The notes beneath the pieces were generated by a model, which was not told where the DNA came from, made no database searches, and was given only the letters and a program-made list of their open reading frames with translations. DNA of 64,000 bases, from NCBI RefSeq assembly GCF_014646215.1, contig NZ_BMNA01000010.1, forward strand, positions 53,369 through 117,368, in the 5' to 3' direction. The position numbers and the translations under genes are program-made. The DNA comes from Nakamurella endophytica (GTDB lineage: Bacteria; Actinomycetota; Actinomycetes; Mycobacteriales; Nakamurellaceae). Within the stretch, counting starts at the first letter, position 1. Every line of letters starts with the position of its first letter. Shown piece after piece: positions 18,950 to 27,584 of this stretch.

Positions 18950-19388
18950 CCCGGGCCGCCGGTGCGGGCCGCCGTCCGGGTTGCCCACTTGAGCACAGGT
19001 CGGGGCGCCGTCCGGTTCGTAGTCCGGCGCCCGGCTCGGCGCGCCGTTGGCGGTAGGGCCGTCGGCGGCGGTAACGCCGCGCCCTGTGCGGTTCCGGAGG
19101 CCGCGGGACGAGCAGGCCGGTCGGGGCCTTCGCGCCTGGACGACGGAGTTCCGCTGGCCGCCCACGGTGGAGCCCACGCGTCGTGACCAGCGCTCGCTGT
19201 CGCGTCGGTGCCGGGAGACGGGCCGCCGTCGAGCTCGGTGACCCTCCGATGCACCCGACCCGATGCACCCGACGCGGCCGATCCGGCGAGTACGGGCCCC
19301 GTCCCGACGATCGGCTGGCCCCGCGGAACGACGAACGGGCGCCGCGGTGGATGTCCACCGCGACGCCCGTCAGGTCGGTCGCCGGCCG
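18950..19388. other. Convergent intergenic region
   Basis: About 440 bases between the ends of two convergent genes. No protein-like ORF was accepted. No strong hairpin with a T-run was seen. It is noticeably rich in CG with no repeat unit. Confidence 0.45.
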
Positions 19389-20816
19389 TCAGCCCCGCGG
19401 CACGCGGTGGCCGGTGGGGTTCGGGCCGCCCCGGTCGACCGGCACGTAGATGATGCCGAGGGACTCGTCGGCGGCACTGACGACCATGCCGTTGCCGACG
19501 TAGATCGCCACGTGGCTGACCGGCGAGTAGTAGGTGACCAGGTCGCCCGGCTGCAGCTGGTCCAGCGGCACCTCGGGGAAGTTGGCCTGCTCGTAGCTGA
19601 CGCGCGGGATGCTGATGCCCGCCTGGCCCCACGCCCAGGTGGTGAGCCCGGAGCAGTCGAACGAGTCCGGCCCGTCGCAGGCGTAGCAGTACCCGCCACC
19701 GATCTTCGTCATCGCGGCCTGGGCGGCGATCTGACCGAGCTTGTCCCCGCCGCTGACCGCGGCCGGTGCGGCACCGACGGCGTTCTTCGCCGCCGTGGAG
19801 CTCTCCGCGGTGCCTCCGTCGGCCGACTGGCCGCCGTCGCCCTGGTCCCCGGCCGTGGCGCCGTCCTGCGCGTCCGCCTGGCCGTCGGTGCCGTCCTGGG
19901 CGTCGGTGCCGTTCTGGTCGGTGCCGTCCTGGTCGGTGCCGTCCTGGTCGGTGCCGTCCTGGTCGCCGGTGCCGGCGGCCGGCGCGGCGGGAGCCTCGGC
20001 GGCCTGCCGCGCCGCCCGCTCGGCCGCCTGCTGCTGGGCCAGGGCGGCGGCCCGGGCCGCCGCCTCCTCGGACTCGCGGCGGGCCTTCTCCGCGGCGGCG
20101 ATGGCGGCGAGCCGCTCCTTCTCCGACAGCTCGGCGTACAGCTTCTTGTACTTGGCGACCGCGCCGTCGAGCTGGGACTTCTTCTGGGTGGCCGCGGTGG
20201 TGGCACCGCGGGCGTCGGCGGCCGCGGTGTCGGCGGCGGTCCTGGCCTGCTCCGCCCTGGCCTCGGCCGCGGTGGCGGCGTCCCGCGCGGTGGCAGCGGC
20301 GGCCTGCGCGGTGCGGGCGGCCTCGAGCGTGCGCTGGGTGTCGTCAGCGACCCGGTCGATGGCCGTGGCCTGGTCCAGGAAGTCGTCGGCGCTGTCCGCG
20401 GTGAGCAGCGCGGACATGTCGTTCAGCTGGGCACCGCGGAAGCTGGCGTTCGCGAACCGGTCGAGCTCCGCCTGGTACCGGGCGACGGTCGCCGCGCTGC
20501 TGGCCGCGGCGCCCTGCGCCGTGCGGACCTGCGCCTTGGCGGTGACGACGGCGGCCTCCGCGGCGGCCGCCCGCTGCTCGGCGCGACGCTGGTCCACCCG
20601 GGCGCCGTTGAGCGCTTCAGCAGCAATCTCGGCCTGGTGCGAGCTGTCCTGCCACGCCTGCTTGGCGTCCTTGGAGCTGGTGGGATCGGAACCCGGGTCG
20701 GCCTGCGCCGGCGAGACACCGATGAGGGACACACCGAGCGCGAGCGCCAGCGTGGCGATCAGCGTTCCGGTTCGTGCTGATGTCCGGGCAGAACCGGAAC
20801 GGCCGTGCAGCGCCAC
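19389..20816 (-). CDS. NlpC/P60 peptidoglycan endopeptidase (RipC-like)
   Basis: 475 residues. A signal peptide ends near SPAQA, followed by a long Ala-rich coiled coil (residues about 45-270). A low-complexity linker with DQDGT repeats follows, then a C-terminal NlpC/P60 domain. Catalytic residues are Cys in FDCSGLT, His in SHVAIYVG, and a further polar residue downstream. Such enzymes cut the D-Glu/mDAP bond of wall peptides during growth, with the coiled coil controlling activity (as in Rv2190c/RipC). GTG at 20816 has GAGAGAGG upstream. Expression is likely controlled by the c-di-AMP riboswitch immediately upstream. Confidence 0.93.
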   Translation of the reverse strand: MALHGRSGSARTSARTGTLIATLALALGVSLIGVSPAQADPGSDPTSSKDAKQAWQDSSHQAEIAAEALNGARVDQRRAEQRAAAAEAAVVTAKAQVRTAQGAAASSAATVARYQAELDRFANASFRGAQLNDMSALLTADSADDFLDQATAIDRVADDTQRTLEAARTAQAAAATARDAATAAEARAEQARTAADTAAADARGATTAATQKKSQLDGAVAKYKKLYAELSEKERLAAIAAAEKARRESEEAAARAAALAQQQAAERAARQAAEAPAAPAAGTGDQDGTDQDGTDQDGTDQNGTDAQDGTDGQADAQDGATAGDQGDGGQSADGGTAESSTAAKNAVGAAPAAVSGGDKLGQIAAQAAMTKIGGGYCYACDGPDSFDCSGLTTWAWGQAGISIPRVSYEQANFPEVPLDQLQPGDLVTYYSPVSHVAIYVGNGMVVSAADESLGIIYVPVDRGGPNPTGHRVPRG

Positions 20817-20829
20817 GCAGGCGGAACCT

Positions 20830-20985
20830 CTCTCCTCGCCGCCTACCGGGTTAGCTGACGGATTCGGGCCGGAAGCAGCCCTACCCCGGCGGCCGACGCG
20901 GCACTTCCTGCGTCGACCGGCCCGGGGATTCACCCCACGAGAACCTGGTTCCCCGGCTCGACGCGGACGTCGACTCGGCGGTGAC
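20830..20985 (-). promoter_or_regulatory. Cyclic di-AMP riboswitch (ydaO-yuaA type)
   Basis: On the minus strand the leader contains the conserved ydaO blocks in order: GAGCCGGGGAACC, GGGGTGAATCC, then GGCCCGAATCCGTCAGCTAACC and GGTAGGCGGCGAGG. CCGCC near the 5' side can pair with GGCGG at the 3' side to close P1. The class is an OFF switch that binds c-di-AMP and is known upstream of cell-wall hydrolases and resuscitation factors in actinobacteria. It ends just before the SD of the NlpC/P60 gene. Boundaries are approximate. Confidence 0.9.
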
Positions 20986-21505
20986 CCTCCGGGGCGCCCG
21001 ACGGGCGACCGCGACGGAAGGTCTCGGCGAGATTACGAGACGGACTCGGTTCGAGTCCAGTGGTACGTGTGAACATTCACGTTTCTACCTGTGAATCTGC
21101 TCATGTCGGCGGCGACACCGTTGTGACCTGCGGAGATCATGACTGCGCAGGGCATTCGGACGAGTCCGGAGCGCCGTGACCATTCCGTGACCAATCGGTC
21201 AGACCGGACGTCCGGCTTGCCGTGGACGGCGGCATCCGGACGGCCCCGCGGTCGCGTCCGTCCGCGCCACCGTCCCGCCGTCCCTGCCGACGCCACCGTA
21301 ACCGCTGCGCACCGGCGTCTCGCACGGCTGTCCCCGCAGCGGGCGGCCACGGGACGGGGGCCACGGGTGCGGGCCGATCCCAGCCAGGAATCCGGCATCA
21401 GAGAGGCACGCTCCACGGGAGACTCGCGCCGGGACGGACCGCCGCCGGCCCTCGCCCGGTGTCCGGTGCGCCCGAACACGCCGGAAGGCGCCCCGGGTCC
21501 ATGGA
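20986..21505. other. Intergenic region upstream of endopeptidase
   Basis: About 520 bases. The first 100 hold the promoter and palindromes described separately. The rest, up to the small Cys-rich gene, contains no accepted ORF or repeat. Confidence 0.45.
21030..21080 (-). promoter_or_regulatory. Promoter of the riboswitch-controlled endopeptidase gene, with palindromes
   Basis: Minus-strand -10 TAATCT (21035-21030) places transcription start about 35 nt before the riboswitch. A perfect palindrome GGACTCG-AAC-CGAGTCC (21042-21058) covers the spacer and -35 region. A second, GTGAACATTCAC (21069-21080), lies just upstream, with another GTGAA at 21091. These could be operators; the regulators are unknown. 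Confidence 0.5.
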
Positions 21506-21709
21506 TCAGCCGACGTGCCGGCGCGGCCCGTCCACGACGGTCACCAGTCGCAGTGGCGGCAGCAGCCCGCCGTCGGCGAGGACGCCGAGCGCGCGACGCT
21601 CCTCCTCGTCCCACCGCACGCCGTCCGGCGGGGCGCCGAGCAGCGCCGTGACGACGCAGCCCGAGCAGGCAGCCCCCCGAACCTGGCACCGATCGCAGTC
21701 GATGTGCAT
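21506..21709 (-). CDS. Small Cys-rich conserved protein
   Basis: 67 residues starting with a cluster CDRCQVRGAACSGC (four Cys), which looks like a small zinc or iron site. It is followed by CVVTALLGAPP and a helical EEERRALGVLADGGLLPPLR. Small proteins of this pattern are widespread in actinobacteria next to cell-wall endopeptidase genes (recollection). ATG at 21709 has GAGGGAG eight bases upstream. Function unknown; a DNA-binding WhiB role is unlikely as it lacks the GVWGG motif. Confidence 0.7.
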   Translation of the reverse strand: MHIDCDRCQVRGAACSGCVVTALLGAPPDGVRWDEEERRALGVLADGGLLPPLRLVTVVDGPRRHVG

Positions 21710-22001
21710 GGCACTCGCTCCCTCGTCTCACGGACCGGCACGCATCCCGTACCGACTGCTGGGGACGGTAGGACGGACCACCGACAGTGGCCCTCCGGTG
21801 CTTGTCCGGTGCCTGTCCGGCGCCTGTCCGGAGTTCCCTGCGGCCGGGCCGCGAGTCGACGTCGACGGCCTCCGACGTGCGCGGATGGCGATCGCCGCGA
21901 GGCTCGGCCCAGTCCCCCAGGACGTCGCCGCCGGGGCCGACCCTGCCGCCGCCACGCCCCGGACCGGACGTGGGCCGCGGCGGCCGCGGAGCAGACGTCG
22001 G

Positions 22002-23390
22002 TCAGCCGCCGAGCAGGGCGAGCAGGGCCCGGGACGGCGCCGTGCGGGCACCACGGGCACGGGCACCCCGCTCGACCTGGCCGTCCGACGACACGACCAC
22101 GACGACCCGTCCGGGTGGCTCCGCGGCCACCAGGTCGCGCACCACGTCGTCCGCCAGCACGCCGGGCGGCGAGAACAGCACCCGGATGCCGCGACCGGGC
22201 GGTTGCGGGACCACCACGGCGGCGCCGTCGAACACCACCGTGACGTCCGCCCCGGTGCGGGCCGACGACGCGGCCAGGGTCCGCACCAGCCGGTCCCGCT
22301 GTTGCGCCAGGGACAGCTCCGGGTAGCCGGTCTTGGTGACGTTGTAGCCGTCGACCAGCAGGTGGGCGCCGGGCAGCACCAGCCAGCTCTGCAGCACGGC
22401 CGGGTCGCCGGTGGCCTCACCCCTCGGTGGCGCGGACCGGGCCGCCCGGACGTCGGCCGGATCCGGTCCGCCCCCCTGCAGGGCCAGCTCCCGGCGCAGT
22501 CCCATGGCCGCACCCTCGACCGTCTGCAACAACAGGTCCAGGCGCCGGTCCGCGGCGCCGCGACTCCATCCGGCGGCCTGCCGGGCCTCCGTCAGGCTCT
22601 GCTGGGCGCGGTCCGCGCGCTCTCCCGCGGCCTGCGCCCGCCGTTCCCAGTCCGCCCGTTCCCGGCGTACGGCTTCAAGCTCCTGGGTGAGCGCGGCCAT
22701 CCGCTCGTGGGCGTCCGCGCCCGCCCGCGCGGCGGCGTCCTCGGCCGCACGCAGCCGGACGCCCTGCTCGCGCAGCCGTTGCCGCAGCCGCTGCGCCTCC
22801 GTCTCACCCCCGTCGGCCAGCGCGCGGCGCAACGCGTCGCGCTCGTCACGCAGCTCGGTGACCTGACGCTCGAGCCGGGCGATCCGGCGCTCGGCGACCC
22901 GCGAGGCGACCACGGCCTGCCCGGCGGGCGACGCCGGGCGGAACGCGGCGACCAGCTCCTCCGCTTCCGGGAGGCGCAGCAGGTGGGCCAGCGCGGCCGC
23001 CGCAGCCGCGTCGGTGTCGGTCGACCCGGCCGCGGACTGGGCCACCGCCGCCCGGAAGGCGGGGTCGCCGTCCAGCGCCGACGCGAGCGCGACCGCGCCG
23101 AGCCGGGCCCGCTTGGCCGGGGTGAACCGGGCGACCCTGGCGAGCCCGGCAGGGATCTCCGTCACCGGACGGGCGGACAGCCACGCGGCCGCCCACTCCA
23201 GCACCCTGGCCCGGACGGGGCCGGGGAGCGACGCGGTGGTCGGTCCTGGGCCGGCGGCACCGGCCGAGGGCTCCGTCTCCGCCTCGTCGCCCGGGATCCC
23301 CGGCGGGGCGTCGGCCGGCCCGTCCGTGCCGGTCGGCCCGGCCGGAGCGACGCCGGACGCCGGTTCCGGACGCGGCTGCGGCTCGAGCAT
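22002..23390 (-). CDS. NYN-domain (PIN-like) RNA-binding/nuclease protein
   Basis: 462 residues. A low-complexity N-terminus precedes an Ala-rich helical region and a long coiled coil (residues about 180-300, rich in Arg/Glu/Ala). The C-terminal 140 residues form a NYN/YacP-like domain: LLVDGYNVTKTGYPEL with the first acidic residue, DVTVVFDGAA with the second, and VVVVVSSDGQV with the third. Such domains are related to PIN nucleases and act on structured or ribosomal RNA. It is divergent from the DnaQ-UvrC gene. The ATG at 23390 directly follows GGGGG. Confidence 0.85.
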   Translation of the reverse strand: MLEPQPRPEPASGVAPAGPTGTDGPADAPPGIPGDEAETEPSAGAAGPGPTTASLPGPVRARVLEWAAAWLSARPVTEIPAGLARVARFTPAKRARLGAVALASALDGDPAFRAAVAQSAAGSTDTDAAAAAALAHLLRLPEAEELVAAFRPASPAGQAVVASRVAERRIARLERQVTELRDERDALRRALADGGETEAQRLRQRLREQGVRLRAAEDAAARAGADAHERMAALTQELEAVRRERADWERRAQAAGERADRAQQSLTEARQAAGWSRGAADRRLDLLLQTVEGAAMGLRRELALQGGGPDPADVRAARSAPPRGEATGDPAVLQSWLVLPGAHLLVDGYNVTKTGYPELSLAQQRDRLVRTLAASSARTGADVTVVFDGAAVVVPQPPGRGIRVLFSPPGVLADDVVRDLVAAEPPGRVVVVVSSDGQVERGARARGARTAPSRALLALLGG

Positions 23391-23539
23391 CCCCCGATTG
23401 AACCAGTGCCGGTCCGGGCGGCACGGCGGGCGACCACGGCGTCCGGCGCGACGACAGCGGTCCGGACCACGACCGTCGGGACGCCTGGGACCAGTGGGAC
23501 CGGGCGTCGCCGCGGTGCGCCGGCCGAGCACTGTCGGAC

Positions 23540-23559
23540 ATCCGAACTAGCGTTCGGAT
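23540..23559 (+). promoter_or_regulatory. LexA-type SOS box over the -10 of the DnaQ-UvrC gene
   Basis: An 8-bp-arm palindrome whose core is CGAAC-TAGC-GTTCG, matching the Gram-positive/actinobacterial SOS box (CGAAC-N4-GTTCG). Its spacer contributes to a TAGCGT -10 element (23548-23553) placed 8 bases before the ATG. A repressor bound here would block transcription. Confidence 0.8.
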
Positions 23560-23561
23560 CC

Positions 23562-25319
23562 ATGACCCCCTCGACGGTGCTCGACCGGCCGGCCCGGCCC
23601 GTCCCGCCGGCCGTCCAGCCGAGCTTCGACGAGCTCGAGGACCCGTTGCGCGACACGACTTTCGTCGTCGTCGACCTCGAGACGACCGGCGGCTCGGCGG
23701 CCACCGAGGAGATCACCGAGATCGGCGCGGTCAAGGTGCGCGGCGGTCAGGTCCTGGGCGAGTTCGCCACGCTGGTCGACCCGGGCCGGTCCATCCCGGT
23801 GCAGATCACCGTGCTCACCGGCATCACCGACGCGCTGGTCCGCAACGCCCCCCGGATCGACGCGGTACTGCCCGCCTTCCTCGAGTTCGCCCGCGGCTGC
23901 GTCCTGGTCGCCCACAACGCCCGGTTCGACGTCGGTTTCCTGAAGGCGGCGTGCGCCCGCCACGGCCTGCCCTGGCCAGGGTTCGCCGTCGTCGACACCG
24001 TCCAGGTGGCGCGCCGGGTGCTGAGCCGGGAGGAGGCGCCGACCGTGCGGCTCGGCGCGCTCGCCGCCCTGTTCGGCGCAGCCACGACGCCGGACCACCG
24101 CGCCCTGCACGATGCGCGCGCCACCGTCGACGTGCTGCACGCACTCTTCGAGCGACTCGGTCCGCTGGGCGTGCAGAGCCTGACGGAGCTGCAGCAGCTG
24201 ACCCGCCGGGTGGAGCCGGGCGTCCGGCGGAAGCGGCACCTGGCCGAGCCGCTGCCGGCGGCACCGGGCGTCTACCTGTTCCGCGGCCCCGGGGACGAGG
24301 TGCTGTACGTCGGGACCTCGTCCAACCTGCGGCAGCGCGTGCGGTCGTACTTCGGCGCCGGCGAGACCCGCGGGCGGATCCGGCAGATGGTCACCCTCGC
24401 CCAGCGCGTGGACCACGTCGAGTGCGCCCACCCGCTCGAGGCGCACGTCCGGGAGCTCCGGCTCATCGACGCCCACCAACCGGCCTACAACCGGCGGTCC
24501 CGGTCACCGCGCAAGCTGTCGTGGGTGGTGCTGACCAGGGAGGCCTTCCCGCGGTTGAGCATCGTGGCCACCCCTCCCGCCGGCACCGAGGCCTGCCTGG
24601 GCCCGTTCCGGCACCGGGCCGACGCGCAGCTCGCGATCGACGCGTTGCACGAGGTGGTGCGGGTCCGGCGGTGCACCGCGCGGCTGGCCCGCGCGTCCCA
24701 GGTGGCTCCGTGCGCGCTGGCCGAGCTCGGCCGGTGCGGTGCGCCCTGCGCCGGCCGGGAGAGCGTGGCGGACTACGCCGCGCACGTGGAGGAGATCGCC
24801 ACGCTGGTCCGGGGCGGTTCGGACGAGGTGCTCGCGCGGTTGCGTGCCGAGCTCGACCGGCTCGCCGCCCAGGGCCGCTTCGACCAGGCCGCGGTGGTCC
24901 GGGACCGGCTCGCCGCGCTCGCCGCCGCGGTGGACCGCCGGCAGCGGCTGGGCGGCTTCGCCGGCATCGAGCAGATGGTCGCCGCCCGCCCGGACGGCAC
25001 CGGCGGATGGGAGCTCAGCGTGATCCGGTTCGGCCGGCTGGCCGCCGCCGGGCGCGCCCGGCGCGGTGTCGACCCGATGCCGGTCGTCGAGCTGCTGGTG
25101 CGGTCGGCCGAGACGGTGACGCCCGCACCGGGACCGCTGCCGGGCTCGTCCGCCGAGGAGACGTCGACGTTGCTCACCTGGGTCGAGCGGGCCGGCACCC
25201 GCCTGGTGTCGGTCACCGCGCCGTGGAGCACGCCGGCGCGGGCCGCGGGCCGGTGGCGCCCGTTCATGACGGCGGCGGGCCTGGCCAGGGGCGACCTGGC
25301 GGCGCACGGGTGGCGGTGA
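23562..25319 (+). CDS. DnaQ-like exonuclease fused to UvrC/Cho-type GIY-YIG nuclease
   Basis: 585 residues. Residues about 30-195 form a DEDDh 3'-5' exonuclease (VVVDLETTG, then HNARFDVGFL, and HDARATVD). A GIY-YIG domain follows (GVYLFRGPGDEVLYVGTSSNLRQRVRSYF), then UvrC-like segments and a UVR-type helix (FDQAAVVRDRLAAL). It is the Rv2191 homologue. It probably takes part in nucleotide excision repair as a Cho-like 3' incision enzyme with processing activity (inference). The ATG at 23562 is preferred; 780 residues of upstream open frame have no similarity. A consensus SOS box overlaps the promoter. Confidence 0.93.
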   Translation: MTPSTVLDRPARPVPPAVQPSFDELEDPLRDTTFVVVDLETTGGSAATEEITEIGAVKVRGGQVLGEFATLVDPGRSIPVQITVLTGITDALVRNAPRIDAVLPAFLEFARGCVLVAHNARFDVGFLKAACARHGLPWPGFAVVDTVQVARRVLSREEAPTVRLGALAALFGAATTPDHRALHDARATVDVLHALFERLGPLGVQSLTELQQLTRRVEPGVRRKRHLAEPLPAAPGVYLFRGPGDEVLYVGTSSNLRQRVRSYFGAGETRGRIRQMVTLAQRVDHVECAHPLEAHVRELRLIDAHQPAYNRRSRSPRKLSWVVLTREAFPRLSIVATPPAGTEACLGPFRHRADAQLAIDALHEVVRVRRCTARLARASQVAPCALAELGRCGAPCAGRESVADYAAHVEEIATLVRGGSDEVLARLRAELDRLAAQGRFDQAAVVRDRLAALAAAVDRRQRLGGFAGIEQMVAARPDGTGGWELSVIRFGRLAAAGRARRGVDPMPVVELLVRSAETVTPAPGPLPGSSAEETSTLLTWVERAGTRLVSVTAPWSTPARAAGRWRPFMTAAGLARGDLAAHGWR

Positions 25320-25387
25320 CCGGCCCCGTCTAGCATCGCCAGCGGGCCGCCGCCCCCGCGCGGCCACGACGGAAGGGCGGATCCGGA

Positions 25388-25663
25388 ATGGTGACGGCGA
25401 TCGTGCTGATCGATGTGGACCCGGACCTGATCACGCAGGCGGCGCAGACCATCGCCGACCTGCCCGGGGTGGACCAGGTCTACTCCTGCGCGGGTGACGT
25501 CGACCTGGTGGCCGTCACCACCGTCGCGGACCACGAGGCGATCGCCGACCTGGTGCCCAACCACATCTCGAAGGTGCCCGGCGTGCAGCGCACGGTCACC
25601 CACATCGCGTTCCGCAGCTACTCCCGGCGGGACACCGAGGACGCCTTCTCGATCGGGATGTGA
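25388..25663 (+). CDS. Stand-alone Lrp/AsnC ligand-binding (RAM) domain protein
   Basis: 91 residues consisting only of the alpha-beta RAM domain (AIVLIDVDPDLITQAAQTIADLPGVDQVY, DVDLVAVTTVADHEAIADLV). There is no HTH, so it does not bind DNA by itself; such proteins can associate with full-length Lrp regulators or sense amino acids. A -10-like TAGCAT is seen at 25332-25337 and GGAAGGG precedes the ATG. It lies between the DnaQ-UvrC gene and convergent trpD, near an anthranilate pathway gene, so an amino-acid sensing role is plausible but unproven. Confidence 0.85.
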   Translation: MVTAIVLIDVDPDLITQAAQTIADLPGVDQVYSCAGDVDLVAVTTVADHEAIADLVPNHISKVPGVQRTVTHIAFRSYSRRDTEDAFSIGM

Positions 25664-25733
25664 GGCGCCCGGCCACACGGGCCGCCCGGCCCGGGCGCGC
25701 GCCGCGTGCGCCCGACGTCGCGGCCCGGCCCGG

Positions 25734-25760
25734 CTCAGGGCTCAGGGCTCAGGGCTCAGG
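25734..25760. repeat. 7-bp tandem repeat at trpD 3' end
   Basis: Four copies of CTCAGGG (last one base short). On the minus strand this reads TGAGCCC repeated. The trpD stop is the first of these TGAs, and because 7 is not a multiple of 3 the repeats place TGA in all frames. Confidence 0.85.
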
Positions 25761-26820
25761 TTGCGGCGGCGACCCACCGGTCGACGAGCGTCGCGGCGGA
25801 GCCGTCGGCGAGCGCGGCCCGGGCGCGAGCGAGCCCGGCCGACAGGTCGGCGACCAGGTCTCCGGTGAGCCCGGCGTGCGCGGCCAGCGCCGCGCCGGCG
25901 TTGAGGGCCACGGCGTCGGCGACCGGGCCGGTCCGCCCGGCGAAGAGGTCCCGGGCCACCTCGACGTTTCGCTGGACGTCGCCGCCGCGCAGGTCCCGGG
26001 GCGCGGCCGCCGGGATGCCCAGCGCGGCCGGATCGACGGTCACCCGGTCCACCTGCCCGCCCCGCACCTGCCACACCGTGGACGTCGTCGTGGTGGTCAG
26101 CTCGTCGAGCCCGTCGTCGCCGCGGAAGAGCAGCACGTCGGCGTCGCGACCGGCGAACACCTCGGCCATGACGCCGGCCATCCGGGCGTCCCCGCACCCG
26201 ACGGCGGCGGCCGCGGGCTGCGCCGGGTTGGTCAGCGGCCCGAGGAAGTTGAAGACGGTGGGGATGCCCAGCTCCCGCCGGGTCGGGCCGGCATGGCGGT
26301 AGGACGGGTGGAACACCGGGGCGAAGCAGAAGCCGATCCCGGCGGTCCGGACGGTGGCGGCGACGGCCTCCGGGCCCAGGGTCAGCGGCACGCCGAGCGC
26401 CTCCACCAGGTCGGCCGCGCCGCAGCGGCTCGACGCCGCTCGGTTGCCGTGCTTGACGACCGGGGCGCCCGCTGCGGCCGCCACGACGGCCGCCATGGTC
26501 GAGATGTTGACGGTGTTCGCCCGGTCGCCGCCGGTCCCGACGATGTCCACGGCCCGCACCGGGACGGTCACCCGGACCGCGTGTCCCAGCATGGACGAGG
26601 CAAGCCCGGCCACCTCCTGCGCGGTCTCGCCCTTGGCGCGCAGGGCCACCGCGAAGCCGGCGAGCTGCGCGGGCGTCGCCACACCGCTCATCAGCTGGTC
26701 CATCACCCAGCCCGTCTGCTCCGCGGTCAGGTCCTCCCCCGCGACCAGCCTGCCGAGCAGGTCCGGCCAGGTCGGCACGCCGGTGGCCGCGGTGCCGTCA
26801 CCCGGTCCCGCGGAGGTCAC
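25756..26820 (-). CDS. trpD: Anthranilate phosphoribosyltransferase
   Basis: 354 residues. It transfers phosphoribose from PRPP to anthranilate in tryptophan synthesis. Family motifs are [16 protein letters not shown] (PRPP-binding GTGGD), [21 protein letters not shown] and [11 protein letters not shown]. The N-terminal helical domain starts with [26 protein letters not shown]. The start GTG 26820 overlaps the stop of the upstream receiver-like gene (GTGA). Unlike classical trp operons no other trp gene is near, as in M. tuberculosis where trpD is also separate. Confidence 0.96.
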   Translation of the reverse strand: MTSAGPGDGTAATGVPTWPDLLGRLVAGEDLTAEQTGWVMDQLMSGVATPAQLAGFAVALRAKGETAQEVAGLASSMLGHAVRVTVPVRAVDIVGTGGDRANTVNISTMAAVVAAAAGAPVVKHGNRAASSRCGAADLVEALGVPLTLGPEAVAATVRTAGIGFCFAPVFHPSYRHAGPTRRELGIPTVFNFLGPLTNPAQPAAAAVGCGDARMAGVMAEVFAGRDADVLLFRGDDGLDELTTTTTSTVWQVRGGQVDRVTVDPAALGIPAAAPRDLRGGDVQRNVEVARDLFAGRTGPVADAVALNAGAALAAHAGLTGDLVADLSAGLARARAALADGSAATLVDRWVAAAT

Positions 26821-27230
26821 CTGGCGGTCGCCGCCGGCAGGGTGGCCGCCCGCCGGCGCAGCACGGACGCCACGGTCTCGGCCGTGGTGACCGGGTCCAG
26901 CGGGTGCACCAGGATCTCGTCGGCGCGCGCCCAGGTGGCCAGCCACCGGTCCGCGGCGCGCCGGACGGTGACGATCACCGGCGGCACCACGGCCGCCTCC
27001 AGGTGGACCTGCCGGCAGATCCCGATGCCGCCGGTCGGCTGTGCCTCGCCGTCCAGGATCAGGACGTCGGCCGCCCGGTCGTCGACCGCGGCGAGGACGT
27101 CGGCCACGCCGGAGGCCTCGAGGAAATCGACCCGTCCGACGTCGGGCGCCGGTCGCCGCCCGACGGCGGTGATGATCGCGTCACGGACCTCGCTGCGGTG
27201 GCTGTAGACCAGCACGACAGGGTTGCTCAT
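26817..27230 (-). CDS. Degenerate response-regulator receiver protein
   Basis: 137 residues with a CheY-like alternation: [15 protein letters not shown] at strand 1, [14 protein letters not shown] at strand 3, and [15 protein letters not shown] at strand 5. A phosphoacceptor-like Asp is present (LILD), but the acidic pair of strand 1 and the Lys of strand 5 are missing, so phosphorylation is doubtful. The protein may act by binding only. ATG at 27230 has GGAGGT upstream. Its stop overlaps the trpD start, which implies coupled synthesis with TrpD. Confidence 0.7.
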   Translation of the reverse strand: MSNPVVLVYSHRSEVRDAIITAVGRRPAPDVGRVDFLEASGVADVLAAVDDRAADVLILDGEAQPTGGIGICRQVHLEAAVVPPVIVTVRRAADRWLATWARADEILVHPLDPVTTAETVASVLRRRAATLPAATAR

Positions 27231-27572
27231 GGACTCGGATGACCTCCGTTGTCGCACCGGCGCCGCTCTGGCCGTCGCACCGCCGGAACCCTGCCGCGGG
27301 GCAGCCTCCGCCGGTGCGCGTCCCGGTTCCGGTGGGGACCGTCGCCGGTCCCCACGGGGCCGTCCGACCGGGACGTGTCGGCAGCCGTGGACCTGATCGT
27401 AGGGGCACCGCGCCGGCGGTCGCCCGAGCACCGGACCGGACGCGCCGGAGGGGTCAACTTCGACAGCTTGTCGAAGATTTTTTCACGCCGCTGACCTGCG
27501 CAGACGTCTCCCAGGAGGCTCCGACACGGCTCACAGCCCCCTCCCACCCCGACAGTTGACGGGGGTCCGGGT
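27231..27572. other. Divergent intergenic region trpD operon / ctaE
   Basis: About 340 bases. It includes the 19-bp palindrome at 27458-27476 and the ctaE promoter. The remaining part, on the trpD side, holds no accepted ORF. Confidence 0.5.
27458..27484. promoter_or_regulatory. Perfect palindrome upstream of ctaE, followed by T-run
   Basis: CTTCGACAGCTTGTCGAAG, arms of 8 bases, then A and six T on the plus strand. It resembles a terminator, but no plus-strand gene ends near it. It lies about 100 bases before ctaE and shares CTTGTCGAAGA with the ctaC/asnB intergenic region, so an operator is equally likely. Confidence 0.5.
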
Positions 27573-27584
27573 CATAATCGCCGT
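27573..27584 (+). promoter_or_regulatory. -10 element of ctaE, leaderless type
   Basis: CATAAT (27573-27578) then six bases and the GTG start; TTGAC at 27556 is too close to be a -35 for it. There is no SD. Confidence 0.5.

Noticed and set aside
21042..21058. Possible tRNA T-arm (GGTTCGAGTCC)
   Set aside because: No acceptor stem, anticodon arm or D-arm around it; the sequence is better read as a perfect palindrome in a promoter.
21222..23561. Long open frame in front of the DnaQ-UvrC domain (780 residues)
   Set aside because: It is antisense to the NYN gene and has no similarity; open frames are common at this GC content. The domain starts after ATG 23562.
27458..27484. Intrinsic terminator on the plus strand
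   Set aside because: No plus-strand gene ends within 1.7 kb upstream; kept as a possible operator instead, though termination of antisense transcripts remains possible.
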